A DNA stretch of 28,448 nucleotides from Prevotella sp. UBA3776 (GTDB lineage: Bacteria > Bacteroidota > Bacteroidia > Bacteroidales > Bacteroidaceae), in contig DFFM01000013.1 of the NCBI GenBank assembly GCA_002369515.1, positions 20,766 through 49,213 on the forward strand, written 5' to 3'. Shown here one piece after another: positions 5,675 to 13,141 of this stretch. Both the position numbers and the translations under genes were made by a program. Each line of letters begins with the position of its first letter. Within the stretch, counting starts at the first letter, position 1. The notes under the pieces were generated by a model. That model made no database searches. It was not told the origin of the DNA and worked only from the letters and a program-made list of their open reading frames with translations.

Positions 5675-7972
5675 TTACATTATTTGCTGTATTTCTTTCA
5701 TTCCGTCAATGTTTTTCAGCTTTTCGACAATGAGCTTCACGTTGTCGCGGTCATAGACGCGCAATTCGATGCTGCCGTCGAAGATGCCCTCGTCCGAGTT
5801 GATGGTGATGCGGCGTATGTTGAGGTTGAGTTGGTCGGAAAGCACCTCAGCCACGTCTCTGAGCATGCCCATGCGGTCGATGCCCCTAATTTCGATGGTG
5901 GCGTCGAAGAAGAGCTGGTGGTGCATGTCCCACTTGGCGTCGAGAATGCGGTTGCCGTAGCTGGATTTGAGCTTCGAGGCCACGGGGCAGTCGCGCTTGT
6001 GTATTTCAATGTGGTTTTTCCCGTCGATGAATCCCAGTGCGTCGTCGCCAGGAATGGGGTGGCAGCAACTCTTGAAGATGTACTGGTGGATGTTGAGTTC
6101 GTTGATGATGATGGGTTTCTTCTTGTTGAACCCTTCGCCCACGGTGAACAGCCCTTCAGACATGAGGCTGGAGGCGTTCTTCTCCTTTTTCTTTTCCTTT
6201 CCGAGGAAAGGTACCAGTCGGCGCCAGCCGCTGTTGCCCGTGTTTTTCTTCTTTCCGTGTAGTTCGTCAAGGTCTTTGTCGCCCAGAATGATCTTCTTTT
6301 CGCCCAAGGCCAGGAAAAGGTTCTCGTGCTTGGGCACCTCATGGTATTCGCAGAGCTTGTCGAGCACCGAAGTGGTGAGCTCCATGTTGTTGCGCTGAAG
6401 GAACTCGTTGAGTATCTCTTCGCCTCGCTTCTGCACAATACGTCCGTTGCGGCGCAGTATGGACTGTATCTTCGATTTTGCCTTGGCCGTGGAAACAAAG
6501 TTTATCCACGAGGGCTGCACGTGTTGCGACTTGGATGTGAGGATTTCCACCTGGTCGCCGCTTTCCAGCCGGTGGCTCAGCGGCACCAGCTTGTGGTTCA
6601 CCTTGGCTCCGATGCAGTGGCTGCCCAGGAAAGTGTGGATTTGGAAGGCAAAGTCGAGCGCTGTGCAGCCTGCGGGCATGGTTTTGATTTCGCCTTTGGG
6701 CGTGAACACGAATATTTCGCTGGCGAAGAGGTTGAGCTTGATGGCATCGAGAAAGTCCATGGCGTCGGGTTGCGGGTCGTCGAGAATCTCCTTGATGGTG
6801 GCCAACCACTCGTTCAACTCGAGGTCGTCCTCGGCAATTTCGCTTTCGCCGTCGTCGCCTTCCTTGTATTTCCAGTGGGCGGCAAACCCCTGTTCGGCTA
6901 TTTCGTCCATCTTGTCCGAACGTATCTGCACCTCAATCCATCGTCCCTGCTTCGACATGAGCGTCACGTGCAGAGCCTGGTAGCCATTGGCCTTGGGGTG
7001 GTTGAGCCAGTCGCGCAGGCGGTCGGGATGGCTTTTGTAGATTTTGCTGATGGCTACGTAGATGTTGAAGCACTCGTTGATTTCGTCCTCGCGCTCCTTG
7101 GGTGTGAAGATGATGCGTACAGCCAGGATGTCGTAGATTTCCTCGAAGGTCACATGCTTGTTCTGCATCTTGTTCCAGATGGAGTAGGGGCTTTTGACGC
7201 GCATTTTGAGCTCGTACTTCACGCCCATGCGATCCAGGGCCGCACGTATGGGGCTGGTGAACTGGTCGAAGAGTTCGTCGCGTGACACTTGGGTGGAGGC
7301 CAGCTTGGCTTGTATGCTGGCGTATTCTTCGGGGTGTTCGAATCGGAAACTCAGGTTTTCCAACTCGGTCTTTATTTTGTTGAGTCCCAGTCGGTTGGCC
7401 AACGGTGCGTAGATGTAGAGCGTTTCGCCGGCAATCTTGTACTGCTTGTTGGCGGGCTGGCTCTCCAGTGTGCGCATGTTGTGCAGTCGGTCGCAGATTT
7501 TTATCAGGATGACGCGTATGTCGTCGCTCATGGTGAGCAGCAGTTTCTTGAAATTTTCTGCCTGCGCCGAAGCCTGGTCGCCAAAGATGCCGCCCGAGAT
7601 TTTTGTCAGCCCATCGACTATCTGTGCAATCTTGTTGCCGAAAATGTTGGCGATGTCCTCCACGGTGTAGTCGGTGTCTTCCACCACGTCGTGGAGCAGT
7701 GCCGAGCAGATGCTGGTGGATCCCAGTCCCATTTCCTCGCTGGCAATCTGGGCCACGGCAATGGGGTGCATAATGTAGGGCTCGCCCGAGAGTCGCCGCA
7801 CTCCTTTGTGGGCTTGGCGGGCAAAGTTGAAAGCTTTGGTGATGATATCCACCTTTTTGCGGTGGCGCGATGCCAGATAGGTGTCGAGAAGGTGCTGGAA
7901 AGCGTCGTCCACCATCTTCTCCTCAATCATTTCGCGTTCATTCTCCTTGGTGTTCAGTTTTGGGTCCTCCAT
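5675..7972 (-). CDS. rel: Bifunctional (p)ppGpp synthetase/hydrolase
   Basis: This 765-residue enzyme makes and degrades the alarmone (p)ppGpp in the stringent response. Domains in order: an HD hydrolase (about 45-170) with intact H94-D95 in LLHDVVEDT and the ICDRLHNMRTL motif; a synthetase domain (about 235-370) with RVKSPYSIWNKM, YDILAVRI, the GYQALHVTL loop and EVQIRSDKMDEIAEQGFAAHW; a TGS domain (about 418-480); a linker; and an ACT domain (last 78 residues). Both active sites look intact, so it is probably bifunctional. It is the fifth gene after parA on this strand; the parA-parB-DUF5683-transglycosylase-rel order recurs in Bacteroidota (recalled). The 125-bp gap to the upstream gene contains hairpins and no clear promoter. 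Confidence 0.97.
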   Translation of the reverse strand: MEDPKLNTKENEREMIEEKMVDDAFQHLLDTYLASRHRKKVDIITKAFNFARQAHKGVRRLSGEPYIMHPIAVAQIASEEMGLGSTSICSALLHDVVEDTDYTVEDIANIFGNKIAQIVDGLTKISGGIFGDQASAQAENFKKLLLTMSDDIRVILIKICDRLHNMRTLESQPANKQYKIAGETLYIYAPLANRLGLNKIKTELENLSFRFEHPEEYASIQAKLASTQVSRDELFDQFTSPIRAALDRMGVKYELKMRVKSPYSIWNKMQNKHVTFEEIYDILAVRIIFTPKEREDEINECFNIYVAISKIYKSHPDRLRDWLNHPKANGYQALHVTLMSKQGRWIEVQIRSDKMDEIAEQGFAAHWKYKEGDDGESEIAEDDLELNEWLATIKEILDDPQPDAMDFLDAIKLNLFASEIFVFTPKGEIKTMPAGCTALDFAFQIHTFLGSHCIGAKVNHKLVPLSHRLESGDQVEILTSKSQHVQPSWINFVSTAKAKSKIQSILRRNGRIVQKRGEEILNEFLQRNNMELTTSVLDKLCEYHEVPKHENLFLALGEKKIILGDKDLDELHGKKKNTGNSGWRRLVPFLGKEKKKEKNASSLMSEGLFTVGEGFNKKKPIIINELNIHQYIFKSCCHPIPGDDALGFIDGKNHIEIHKRDCPVASKLKSSYGNRILDAKWDMHHQLFFDATIEIRGIDRMGMLRDVAEVLSDQLNLNIRRITINSDEGIFDGSIELRVYDRDNVKLIVEKLKNIDGMKEIQQIM

Positions 7973-8024
7973 AGTGTTTCTCCTTAAAGCCGGTTTTGCC
8001 TGGCGATGTGTATATAATTAAGGT

Positions 8025-8046
8025 GGAGCGGCCTTTCGGCCACTCC
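8025..8046 (-). terminator. Hairpin with GAAA loop between transglycosylase and rel
   Basis: Read on the minus strand, GGAGTGGCC (from 8046) pairs with GGCCGCTCC (to 8025) across a GAAA tetraloop, with one U-G pair. It sits between the transglycosylase stop and rel start. No U-tract follows, so it may be an RNA-stability or partial-attenuation element rather than a full terminator. A second, weaker dyad at 8058-8089 is followed by eight T on the plus strand, which is the wrong direction for these genes. Confidence 0.4.
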
Positions 8047-8097
8047 GTATGTAGCTTTCCGTTTCAGAGGCTGTTTCCCTCGGAACGGATGTTTTTT

Positions 8098-9483
8098 TTA
8101 TTTCACTTTCAGCTTCTTGCCAGTCTGTATGGTTGAACCTTTTATCTTGTTCAGCTTCTTCAGCTTGGCAACGGTCGTGTGGTTGCGGCGGGCAATCTCC
8201 GAGAGTGTTTGTCCCGACTTCACCGTTACGCTTTGGCTGCCGCCGCCTCTACGCTTGCTTCGCCTTTCGGCCCGCTCGTGGCGTCCCTTGCGTCCTTTGC
8301 GTCCCTTGTCGCGCACAACAATTTTTGACGACCTCGACGAATATCGGCTTCCGTGGTCGGGTGCCACGTAGGGCACTTCCTCGGCTTCGATGGCCACCTC
8401 GACGCGGTTTCTCAACAGTTTGTCGGCGTTGTAGTGATAGATGGAATCTTCGTTGTCGATGAAGGTGTTGACGGCCTGTGTAGGCAGTCGGAGCACCGAG
8501 AGTTTGGTGGCGCCGTTGACGATGTTGCGGCGATATTGCGGATTGAGTGCGCGGAGCACATCAAGATCGACGTGGCAGATGGCAGCCACCTGCTCCAAAT
8601 GGACGTTCTTGCTGACCATCACCGTGTCGGTTTTGGCAGGCAGTCGTGTGCGCATGGGGCAGATGTTGTGCTCGCAGTAGTAGTTCATGATGTAGTTGGC
8701 GGCAATGAAGGCGGGCACGTATCCGCGTGTCTCCTTGGGCAGATAGGGGTAGATGCGCCAGTAGTCAGTTTCTCCGTTCGAGCGGTGTATGGCTTTGCTG
8801 ATGTTGTCAGGGCCGCAGTTGTAGGCTGCAATCACCAGGTTCCAGTCGTTGTAGATGCGGTAGAGGTCTTTCAGGTACTGCGCGGCTGCATAAGAAGCCT
8901 TGATGGGGTCGCAGCGCTCATCCACCAGCGAGTTGACCTCCAGCCCATACTGTTTGCCGGTGTTGAGCATGAACTGCCAGAGTCCGGTGGCTCCAGCCCT
9001 TGATACGGCTTTCGGGTTGAGAGCCGACTCGATGACGGGAAGGTACTTCAGCTCAAGCGGCAGTCCGTACTCTTCGAGCGCCTGCTCGAAAATGGGCATG
9101 TAGAAGTTGGAAGCCCCCAGAATGGTGCTCACGCTTTGGCGGAAACGTCCCGAGTAGCGGTCGATCACCTTCTGCACCTCGTCGTTGTAGGGCATCTCGA
9201 TGATGTTGGGCAACCGTTGCAGGCGTTCTATATAGACCTCTTTGGGGAAGCTCGGGTTAATGTCCTTGAAGTTGCAGTCTGGGTCGGGTGTGAGATATGT
9301 CTTGTTGTTATATTGAATCAGCAGGCTGTCGAAAGGCATGGTCATTCCTTCGGGCAGCTGGATGACTTCCTGGTTACCCTCCTGGTCGGTCACAATGATG
9401 TCGTTCTCGTTGGTGATTTGGGCGTTGGCCAAACCGAGGCCGCCCAGAAGCATGGTGGCTAATAAACAATAAAATTTCTTCAT
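8098..9483 (-). CDS. mltD: Membrane-bound-type lytic murein transglycosylase with LysM
   Basis: The 461-residue product cleaves peptidoglycan glycan strands in the periplasm. A signal peptide covers about residues 1-21 (ANA). The SLT domain lies about 125-285, with catalytic E152 in PVIESALNPKAVS, then GATGLWQFM, AAYNCGP and the YVPAFIAANYI motif. A further LysM-like module (about 305-355) and a C-terminal LysM (about 415-461, SVTVKSGQTLSEIARRNHTT) bind peptidoglycan. They are separated by a very basic linker (GRKGRKGRHERAERRSKRR). I chose ATG at 9483 over a TTG two codons upstream because it gives a standard basic start (MKKF). It is the fourth gene of the parA-rel block. Confidence 0.95.
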   Translation of the reverse strand: MKKFYCLLATMLLGGLGLANAQITNENDIIVTDQEGNQEVIQLPEGMTMPFDSLLIQYNNKTYLTPDPDCNFKDINPSFPKEVYIERLQRLPNIIEMPYNDEVQKVIDRYSGRFRQSVSTILGASNFYMPIFEQALEEYGLPLELKYLPVIESALNPKAVSRAGATGLWQFMLNTGKQYGLEVNSLVDERCDPIKASYAAAQYLKDLYRIYNDWNLVIAAYNCGPDNISKAIHRSNGETDYWRIYPYLPKETRGYVPAFIAANYIMNYYCEHNICPMRTRLPAKTDTVMVSKNVHLEQVAAICHVDLDVLRALNPQYRRNIVNGATKLSVLRLPTQAVNTFIDNEDSIYHYNADKLLRNRVEVAIEAEEVPYVAPDHGSRYSSRSSKIVVRDKGRKGRKGRHERAERRSKRRGGGSQSVTVKSGQTLSEIARRNHTTVAKLKKLNKIKGSTIQTGKKLKVK

Positions 9484-9559
9484 ATACAATTGTGTAGATT
9501 CTTTTTTTTTGTTGGGTGAGTGTGATTGTTATGGGCTGCCGCCGACGGGGGGGCGATGC

Positions 9560-10453
9560 TCAGAAATTGATGGAACACTGCAGCCCCAAGCCTGCCGACT
9601 TCAGGTTTTGCAGGGCCATCGAGCGCGTGTTGGCTGGCTGAGCGCCACCGATGACGGTGGGCTCCACTTTGAGGCTCAGGTCATCTGAGATGTCGAACTG
9701 GGCCAGCGACGCATCTACATAGGCATCGATGATGGATATGGCATAGACGCCCACCATGATGAAGAAGCTCATGTCGCGGTAGCGGCGATAATAGTCCTTG
9801 CGGCGTTTGAATATCTTTATCCACTGAGGCTTGGTGTTTTCGTTGATGCGGTTGTTGAGGTGCAGGAACTGGTTGTAGCTCTGCGTGTTGGGGTCGTCGT
9901 CCATGATGTCGAGGTAGGCCTGCGAGTAGTCGTGGTACTGCTGGTTGTTCCATCGCATGGCATAGGCGCACCCCAGGAATCCTCCGTAGATGATGGGCAG
10001 TTTCCAGTATTTCCCGTTGTAAATCTGTCCTGCTCCCGGTATGACCATTGCCAGCCACATGGCTCGCTTAGGGTCGGGTTTCCATCCTTCCATGCCCCTT
10101 TTCAGTTTTTTTGGCTTGAGCGAGTCGGGCGTGTTGGTCAGCTTTTTTTCCGCTTTCTTGTCGCGTTTGCGCTTTTGGGCCTTTGGAGCCTCGACGGTCT
10201 CGAAGTCGAGGCTGTCGATGTCGCTGAACTGGCTGCTTCTGAACGACTCGCTTTCGTCGAAAGGCGTGGCTAGCTTGGCCGTGTCGGACTTGGCCTGCCA
10301 TTCCCCGCTTTCAGGCATTGTTGCTGCCTGCAGTCCGGTGCTGCACGGCTCGCACCGCCACGACGGAGCGGACGCATGCGCACAAACGCCCATAAGCAAG
10401 CCTGCGCACAAGGTGAGCAAGTATCTCGATATGTTGGGTCGATGGGTTTTCAC
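9560..10453 (-). CDS. DUF5683 membrane protein of the parAB cluster
   Basis: The 297-residue product starts with GTG overlapping the parB stop (GTGA), so it is translationally coupled to parB. It has a signal peptide (about 1-27) and a Lys-rich middle segment (AQKRKRDKKAEKKL). A DUF5683 domain begins near residue 120: PDPKRAMWLAMVIPGAGQIYNGKYWKLP, a GGFLGCAYAMRW hydrophobic helix, then a second helix MSFFIMVGVYAISIIDAYVDASL. The pattern PGxGQxYNxKYWKxPxxYGG is the family signature. The function of DUF5683 is not established; the constant link to ParAB and a transglycosylase suggests an envelope or cell-cycle role (inference). Confidence 0.88.
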   Translation of the reverse strand: MKTHRPNISRYLLTLCAGLLMGVCAHASAPSWRCEPCSTGLQAATMPESGEWQAKSDTAKLATPFDESESFRSSQFSDIDSLDFETVEAPKAQKRKRDKKAEKKLTNTPDSLKPKKLKRGMEGWKPDPKRAMWLAMVIPGAGQIYNGKYWKLPIIYGGFLGCAYAMRWNNQQYHDYSQAYLDIMDDDPNTQSYNQFLHLNNRINENTKPQWIKIFKRRKDYYRRYRDMSFFIMVGVYAISIIDAYVDASLAQFDISDDLSLKVEPTVIGGAQPANTRSMALQNLKSAGLGLQCSINF

Positions 10454-11370
10454 TTCAGTCTGTCGAATATGTTCATGATTCGCTCCAGTTCTTCCTCGTT
10501 GGCGAAGGGGATGGTTATCTTTCCCTTGCCCTTGGCGGTGCAGTTCATCTGCACTTTGGTCTGGAAGAAGTCCGAGAGATGGTTTCTCAGTGCGGCGAAC
10601 TCCTCGGGCAATTGGCTCTTGGCGGCGATCTTCTTCTTGCCGGCCTCCACGTCCTCGCCATTCTTGAGCAGCTGCACCATTTCCTCCACTTTGCGCACCG
10701 AATAGTCGTTTTTCTGGATTTCCTTGAACAGCTTGATTTGCAGCGATGGGCTATCCAACGCCAACAGGGCGCGCGCATGCCCCATGTCGATTTCCTTCTT
10801 CTGCAGCGCCATCTGCACCTGTGCGGGCAGTTTGAGCAGCCTCAGGTAGTTGGTCACCGCCGAGCGGCTTTTGCCCACGCGTTCCGACACCTTGTCCTGC
10901 GTCATGCCGCTCTTTTCCATGAGCTGCTGGTAGGCCAGCGCTATCTCAATGGAGTTGAGGTCTTCGCGCTGTATGTTCTCCACCAGCGCCATCTCCATGA
11001 CGTTTTCGTCGTCGATGGTCTTGATGTAGGCCGGAATGGTGGTGAGGCCCGCCAGTTGCGAAGCCCTCCACCGTCGTTCGCCGGCGATGATTTGGTAATG
11101 GTTGTCGGCCACTTGCCTCAGCGTGATGGGCTGGACGATGCCCAGCTGGCTGATGCTGTTGGCCAGCTCCTGCATGGCGGCGGGGTCGAACTCGCGCCGC
11201 GGCTGGTTGGGGTTGGCCTCTATCTGGTCGATGGGAATCTCGTTGATGGTCGAGCTGCCCTGTGTCCTTACGTTCGATGTGTCTATCAATGCGTCGAGTC
11301 CGCGTCCCTCGCCAATCTCGTCGAGTCCGCGTCCTAGTGCAGTCTTGCTGAATTTCTTCTTTACAGCCAT
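10450..11370 (-). CDS. parB: Chromosome-partitioning protein ParB
   Basis: This 306-residue ParB/Spo0J protein binds parS sites and loads onto DNA as a CTP-dependent clamp, working with ParA to segregate the origin. The N-terminal ALGRGLDEI and GRGLDALI segments resemble the ParA-activating tail. The CTP-binding N-domain carries the box GERRWRA (residues 97-103) and ENIQREDLN. The HTH is MTQDKVSERVGKSRSAVTNYLRLLKLP. The C-terminal third is a Lys-rich linker and dimerisation domain. Upstream is parA (53-bp gap containing a heptad repeat); downstream is the overlapping DUF5683 gene. I saw no parS-like palindrome in the window. Confidence 0.97.
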   Translation of the reverse strand: MAVKKKFSKTALGRGLDEIGEGRGLDALIDTSNVRTQGSSTINEIPIDQIEANPNQPRREFDPAAMQELANSISQLGIVQPITLRQVADNHYQIIAGERRWRASQLAGLTTIPAYIKTIDDENVMEMALVENIQREDLNSIEIALAYQQLMEKSGMTQDKVSERVGKSRSAVTNYLRLLKLPAQVQMALQKKEIDMGHARALLALDSPSLQIKLFKEIQKNDYSVRKVEEMVQLLKNGEDVEAGKKKIAAKSQLPEEFAALRNHLSDFFQTKVQMNCTAKGKGKITIPFANEEELERIMNIFDRLK

Positions 11371-11378
11371 AAATTCAA

Positions 11379-11406
11379 TTTCTCCTAACTCTTAACTCCA
11401 AACTTT
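11379..11406. repeat. Heptanucleotide repeat between parA and parB
   Basis: Four 7-nt units in exact register (TTTCTCC, TAACTCT, TAACTCC, AAACTTT) fill most of the 53-bp gap. On the minus strand they read as AAAGTTT, GGAGTTA, AGAGTTA, GGAGAAA and include the AGGAG likely used as ribosome-binding site for parB. Confidence 0.7.
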
Positions 11407-11423
11407 AGACTTCCTCTCCCGTC

Positions 11424-12188
11424 TCACTTGTTCTTGTTGATGATCTCTTTGGCCAGCGACAGGTGGTTCTTTGCACCCGTGGAGTCTGCGTCGTAGAGAA
11501 TCACGGGCAGCCCGTGCGAGGGGCTCTCAGAGAGTTTCACGTTGCGCTGGATGACCGTCTTGAACACCAGTTCCTGGAAGTGTCGCTTCACCTCGTCGTA
11601 GATTTGGTTGGCCAGTCGGAGGCGCGAGTCGTACATGGTGAGCAGGAATCCCTCTATTTCGAGCCTCGGGTTGAGTTTGCTCTTGATGATCTTGATGGTG
11701 TTGAGCAGCTTGCTGATGCCCTCGAGTGCGAAATATTCGCACTGCACGGGGATGATGACCGAGTCGGCCGCCGTGAGCGAGTTCACCGTGATGAGGCCCA
11801 GCGAAGGCGAACAGTCGATGAGTATGTAGTCGTACTCGCCGCTGATGGGGGCGAGCAGGTTCTTGATTACTTTTTCGCGGTTGTCCAGATTGAGCATTTC
11901 TATTTCTGCGCCCACCAGGTCGATGTGGCTGGGTATGATGTCGAGTCCGTCGATGTCGGTGGTATAGATAGCGTCGCGCACGTCGGCATGGTTGATGATG
12001 CACTCGTAGAGCGAGCAGTCCACCTCTTTGATGTCAACGCCCAGTCCGCTCGAAGCGTTGGCCTGCGGGTCGGCATCTACCACCAGTACGTTTTTCTCCA
12101 GCGTGGCCAGCGAGGCGGCAAGATTGATGGTTGTCGTCGTTTTTCCTACACCGCCTTTTTGGTTTGCTAATGCAATGATTTTTGCCAT
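11424..12188 (-). CDS. parA: Chromosome-partitioning ATPase ParA
   Basis: The 254-residue product is a ParA/Soj ATPase that dimerises on ATP, binds DNA nonspecifically and drives movement of ParB-parS complexes. It has the deviant Walker A motif QKGGVGKTTTTINLA (residues 10-24), the Walker A' VVDADPQANASSGLG, and Walker B YILIDCSPSLGLIT, followed by the VQCEYFALEG segment conserved in Soj-type proteins. Length is normal for chromosomal ParA, which lacks the N-terminal HTH of plasmid versions. It is the first gene of the minus-strand block and diverges from surE. Confidence 0.97.
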   Translation of the reverse strand: MAKIIALANQKGGVGKTTTTINLAASLATLEKNVLVVDADPQANASSGLGVDIKEVDCSLYECIINHADVRDAIYTTDIDGLDIIPSHIDLVGAEIEMLNLDNREKVIKNLLAPISGEYDYILIDCSPSLGLITVNSLTAADSVIIPVQCEYFALEGISKLLNTIKIIKSKLNPRLEIEGFLLTMYDSRLRLANQIYDEVKRHFQELVFKTVIQRNVKLSESPSHGLPVILYDADSTGAKNHLSLAKEIINKNK

Positions 12189-12219
12189 TTCTTAATACCT
12201 TATAAACTAAATTAGGCTG

Positions 12220-12253
12220 CAAATTTACTACTTTTTTTCGGTTTATGAGGCAA
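12220..12253 (-). promoter_or_regulatory. Putative parA promoter
   Basis: On the minus strand TAAATTTG (12220-12227) matches the TAnnTTTG -7 box, 32 bp before the parA start. The nearest TTG -33 (12251-12253, within a T-rich run) is 23 bp away, a little further than usual, so this is moderate support. Confidence 0.5.
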
Positions 12254-12345
12254 AAAAGCACCATATTTTAACAGAATAGCCCAATAAATAACACCTCTGT
12301 GGTTTTTTTCACGCTTTTCATGCCTTTTGGGTGAGTTTTTTTTCG

Positions 12346-12353
12346 TATTTTTG
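12346..12353 (+). promoter_or_regulatory. Putative surE -7 element
   Basis: TATTTTTG followed by CGCCC matches the TAnnTTTG box, 17 bp before the surE start. The same TATTTTTGCGCCC string precedes the GH28 gene. The closest TTG upstream (12327-12329) is only 16 bp away, so the -33 element is weak. Confidence 0.5.
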
Positions 12354-12370
12354 CGCCCAAAATCGCGAAT

Positions 12371-13141
12371 ATGAGCAAACCTTTGATTCTGATTTCCAAC
12401 GACGACGGCTACAAGGCCCCCGGCATCCGCCGTCTGGCAGACATGCTGCGTCCGCTGGGCGTTGACTTGCTGGTGTGCGCCCCCGACGGGCCGCGCAGTG
12501 GCTTCTCGTGTGCCTTTTCGGCGGCCACGCCGTTGCGTCTGGAGTGCGTCAGCCGCGAAGAGGGGCTCGAGGTGTGGTGGTGCAGCGGTACGCCGGTGGA
12601 TTGTGTCAAGCTGGCCATCGACCAGGTGCTCTGCGGGCGCATGCCCGACATGGTGATTGGTGGCATCAACCACGGCGACAACTCCACCGTGAACAACCAC
12701 TACAGCGGCACCATGGGCGTGGCCATGGAGGGGTGCATGAAGTACATCCCCTCGGTGGCATTCTCCAGTTGCGACTACAACGAACAGGCCGATCTCACGC
12801 CGCTCACCCCCTACGTGCAGCGCATCGTCAGGCGTGTGCTCGCCGAAGGACTGCCCAAGGGCGTCTGCCTGAACGTGAATTTCCCTGCAGGCAGTGACTT
12901 CCAGGGCGTTCGCGTGTGCCGAATGACCTTTGGCCGCTGGATCAACGAAGTGGACCGCCGCCATCACGGGCGCGGCTACGACTACTACTGGATGTTGGGC
13001 GAATACCACAACGACGAGCCCAACGCCGAGGACTCCGACCAGTGGGCGCTCAACCACCGCTACGTGGCCATCACCCCCACCAAGATGGACGTCACCGACT
13101 ACGACCTGTTGCAACGGATGAAAGACTGGGAAGAAGGATGA
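12371..13141 (+). CDS. surE: 5'/3'-nucleotidase SurE
   Basis: The 256-residue product is a SurE-type metal-dependent nucleoside monophosphate phosphatase in the cytoplasm. The N-terminal ISNDDGYKAPGI motif supplies metal ligands D11 and D12, with S43 in PDGPRSGFS and N100 in GGINHGDNS; YSGTMGVAMEG follows. Length matches the family. The stop codon overlaps the lpxB start (ATGA), so the pair is co-translated, an arrangement seen in other Bacteroidota. It diverges from parA across a 182-bp AT-rich region holding both promoters. Confidence 0.97.
   Translation: MSKPLILISNDDGYKAPGIRRLADMLRPLGVDLLVCAPDGPRSGFSCAFSAATPLRLECVSREEGLEVWWCSGTPVDCVKLAIDQVLCGRMPDMVIGGINHGDNSTVNNHYSGTMGVAMEGCMKYIPSVAFSSCDYNEQADLTPLTPYVQRIVRRVLAEGLPKGVCLNVNFPAGSDFQGVRVCRMTFGRWINEVDRRHHGRGYDYYWMLGEYHNDEPNAEDSDQWALNHRYVAITPTKMDVTDYDLLQRMKDWEEG

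Noticed and set aside
8058..8100. Dyad with eight T on the plus strand between rel and the transglycosylase
   Set aside because: It faces against both neighbouring genes, so it is not their terminator; at most it blocks antisense transcription.
9484..9489. TTG start for the transglycosylase two codons upstream
   Set aside because: ATG at 9483 gives the usual MKK signal-peptide start.
11400..12370. parS site near parAB
   Set aside because: I looked for a 14-16-bp CACGTG-centred palindrome and saw none; TTTCACGTTG at 11534 is not symmetrical. parS may lie outside the window.
12916..13137. Possible 74-residue N-terminal extension of LpxB
   Set aside because: It lies wholly inside surE in another frame and has low-complexity Arg/Pro content; the conserved LpxB start is at 13138.
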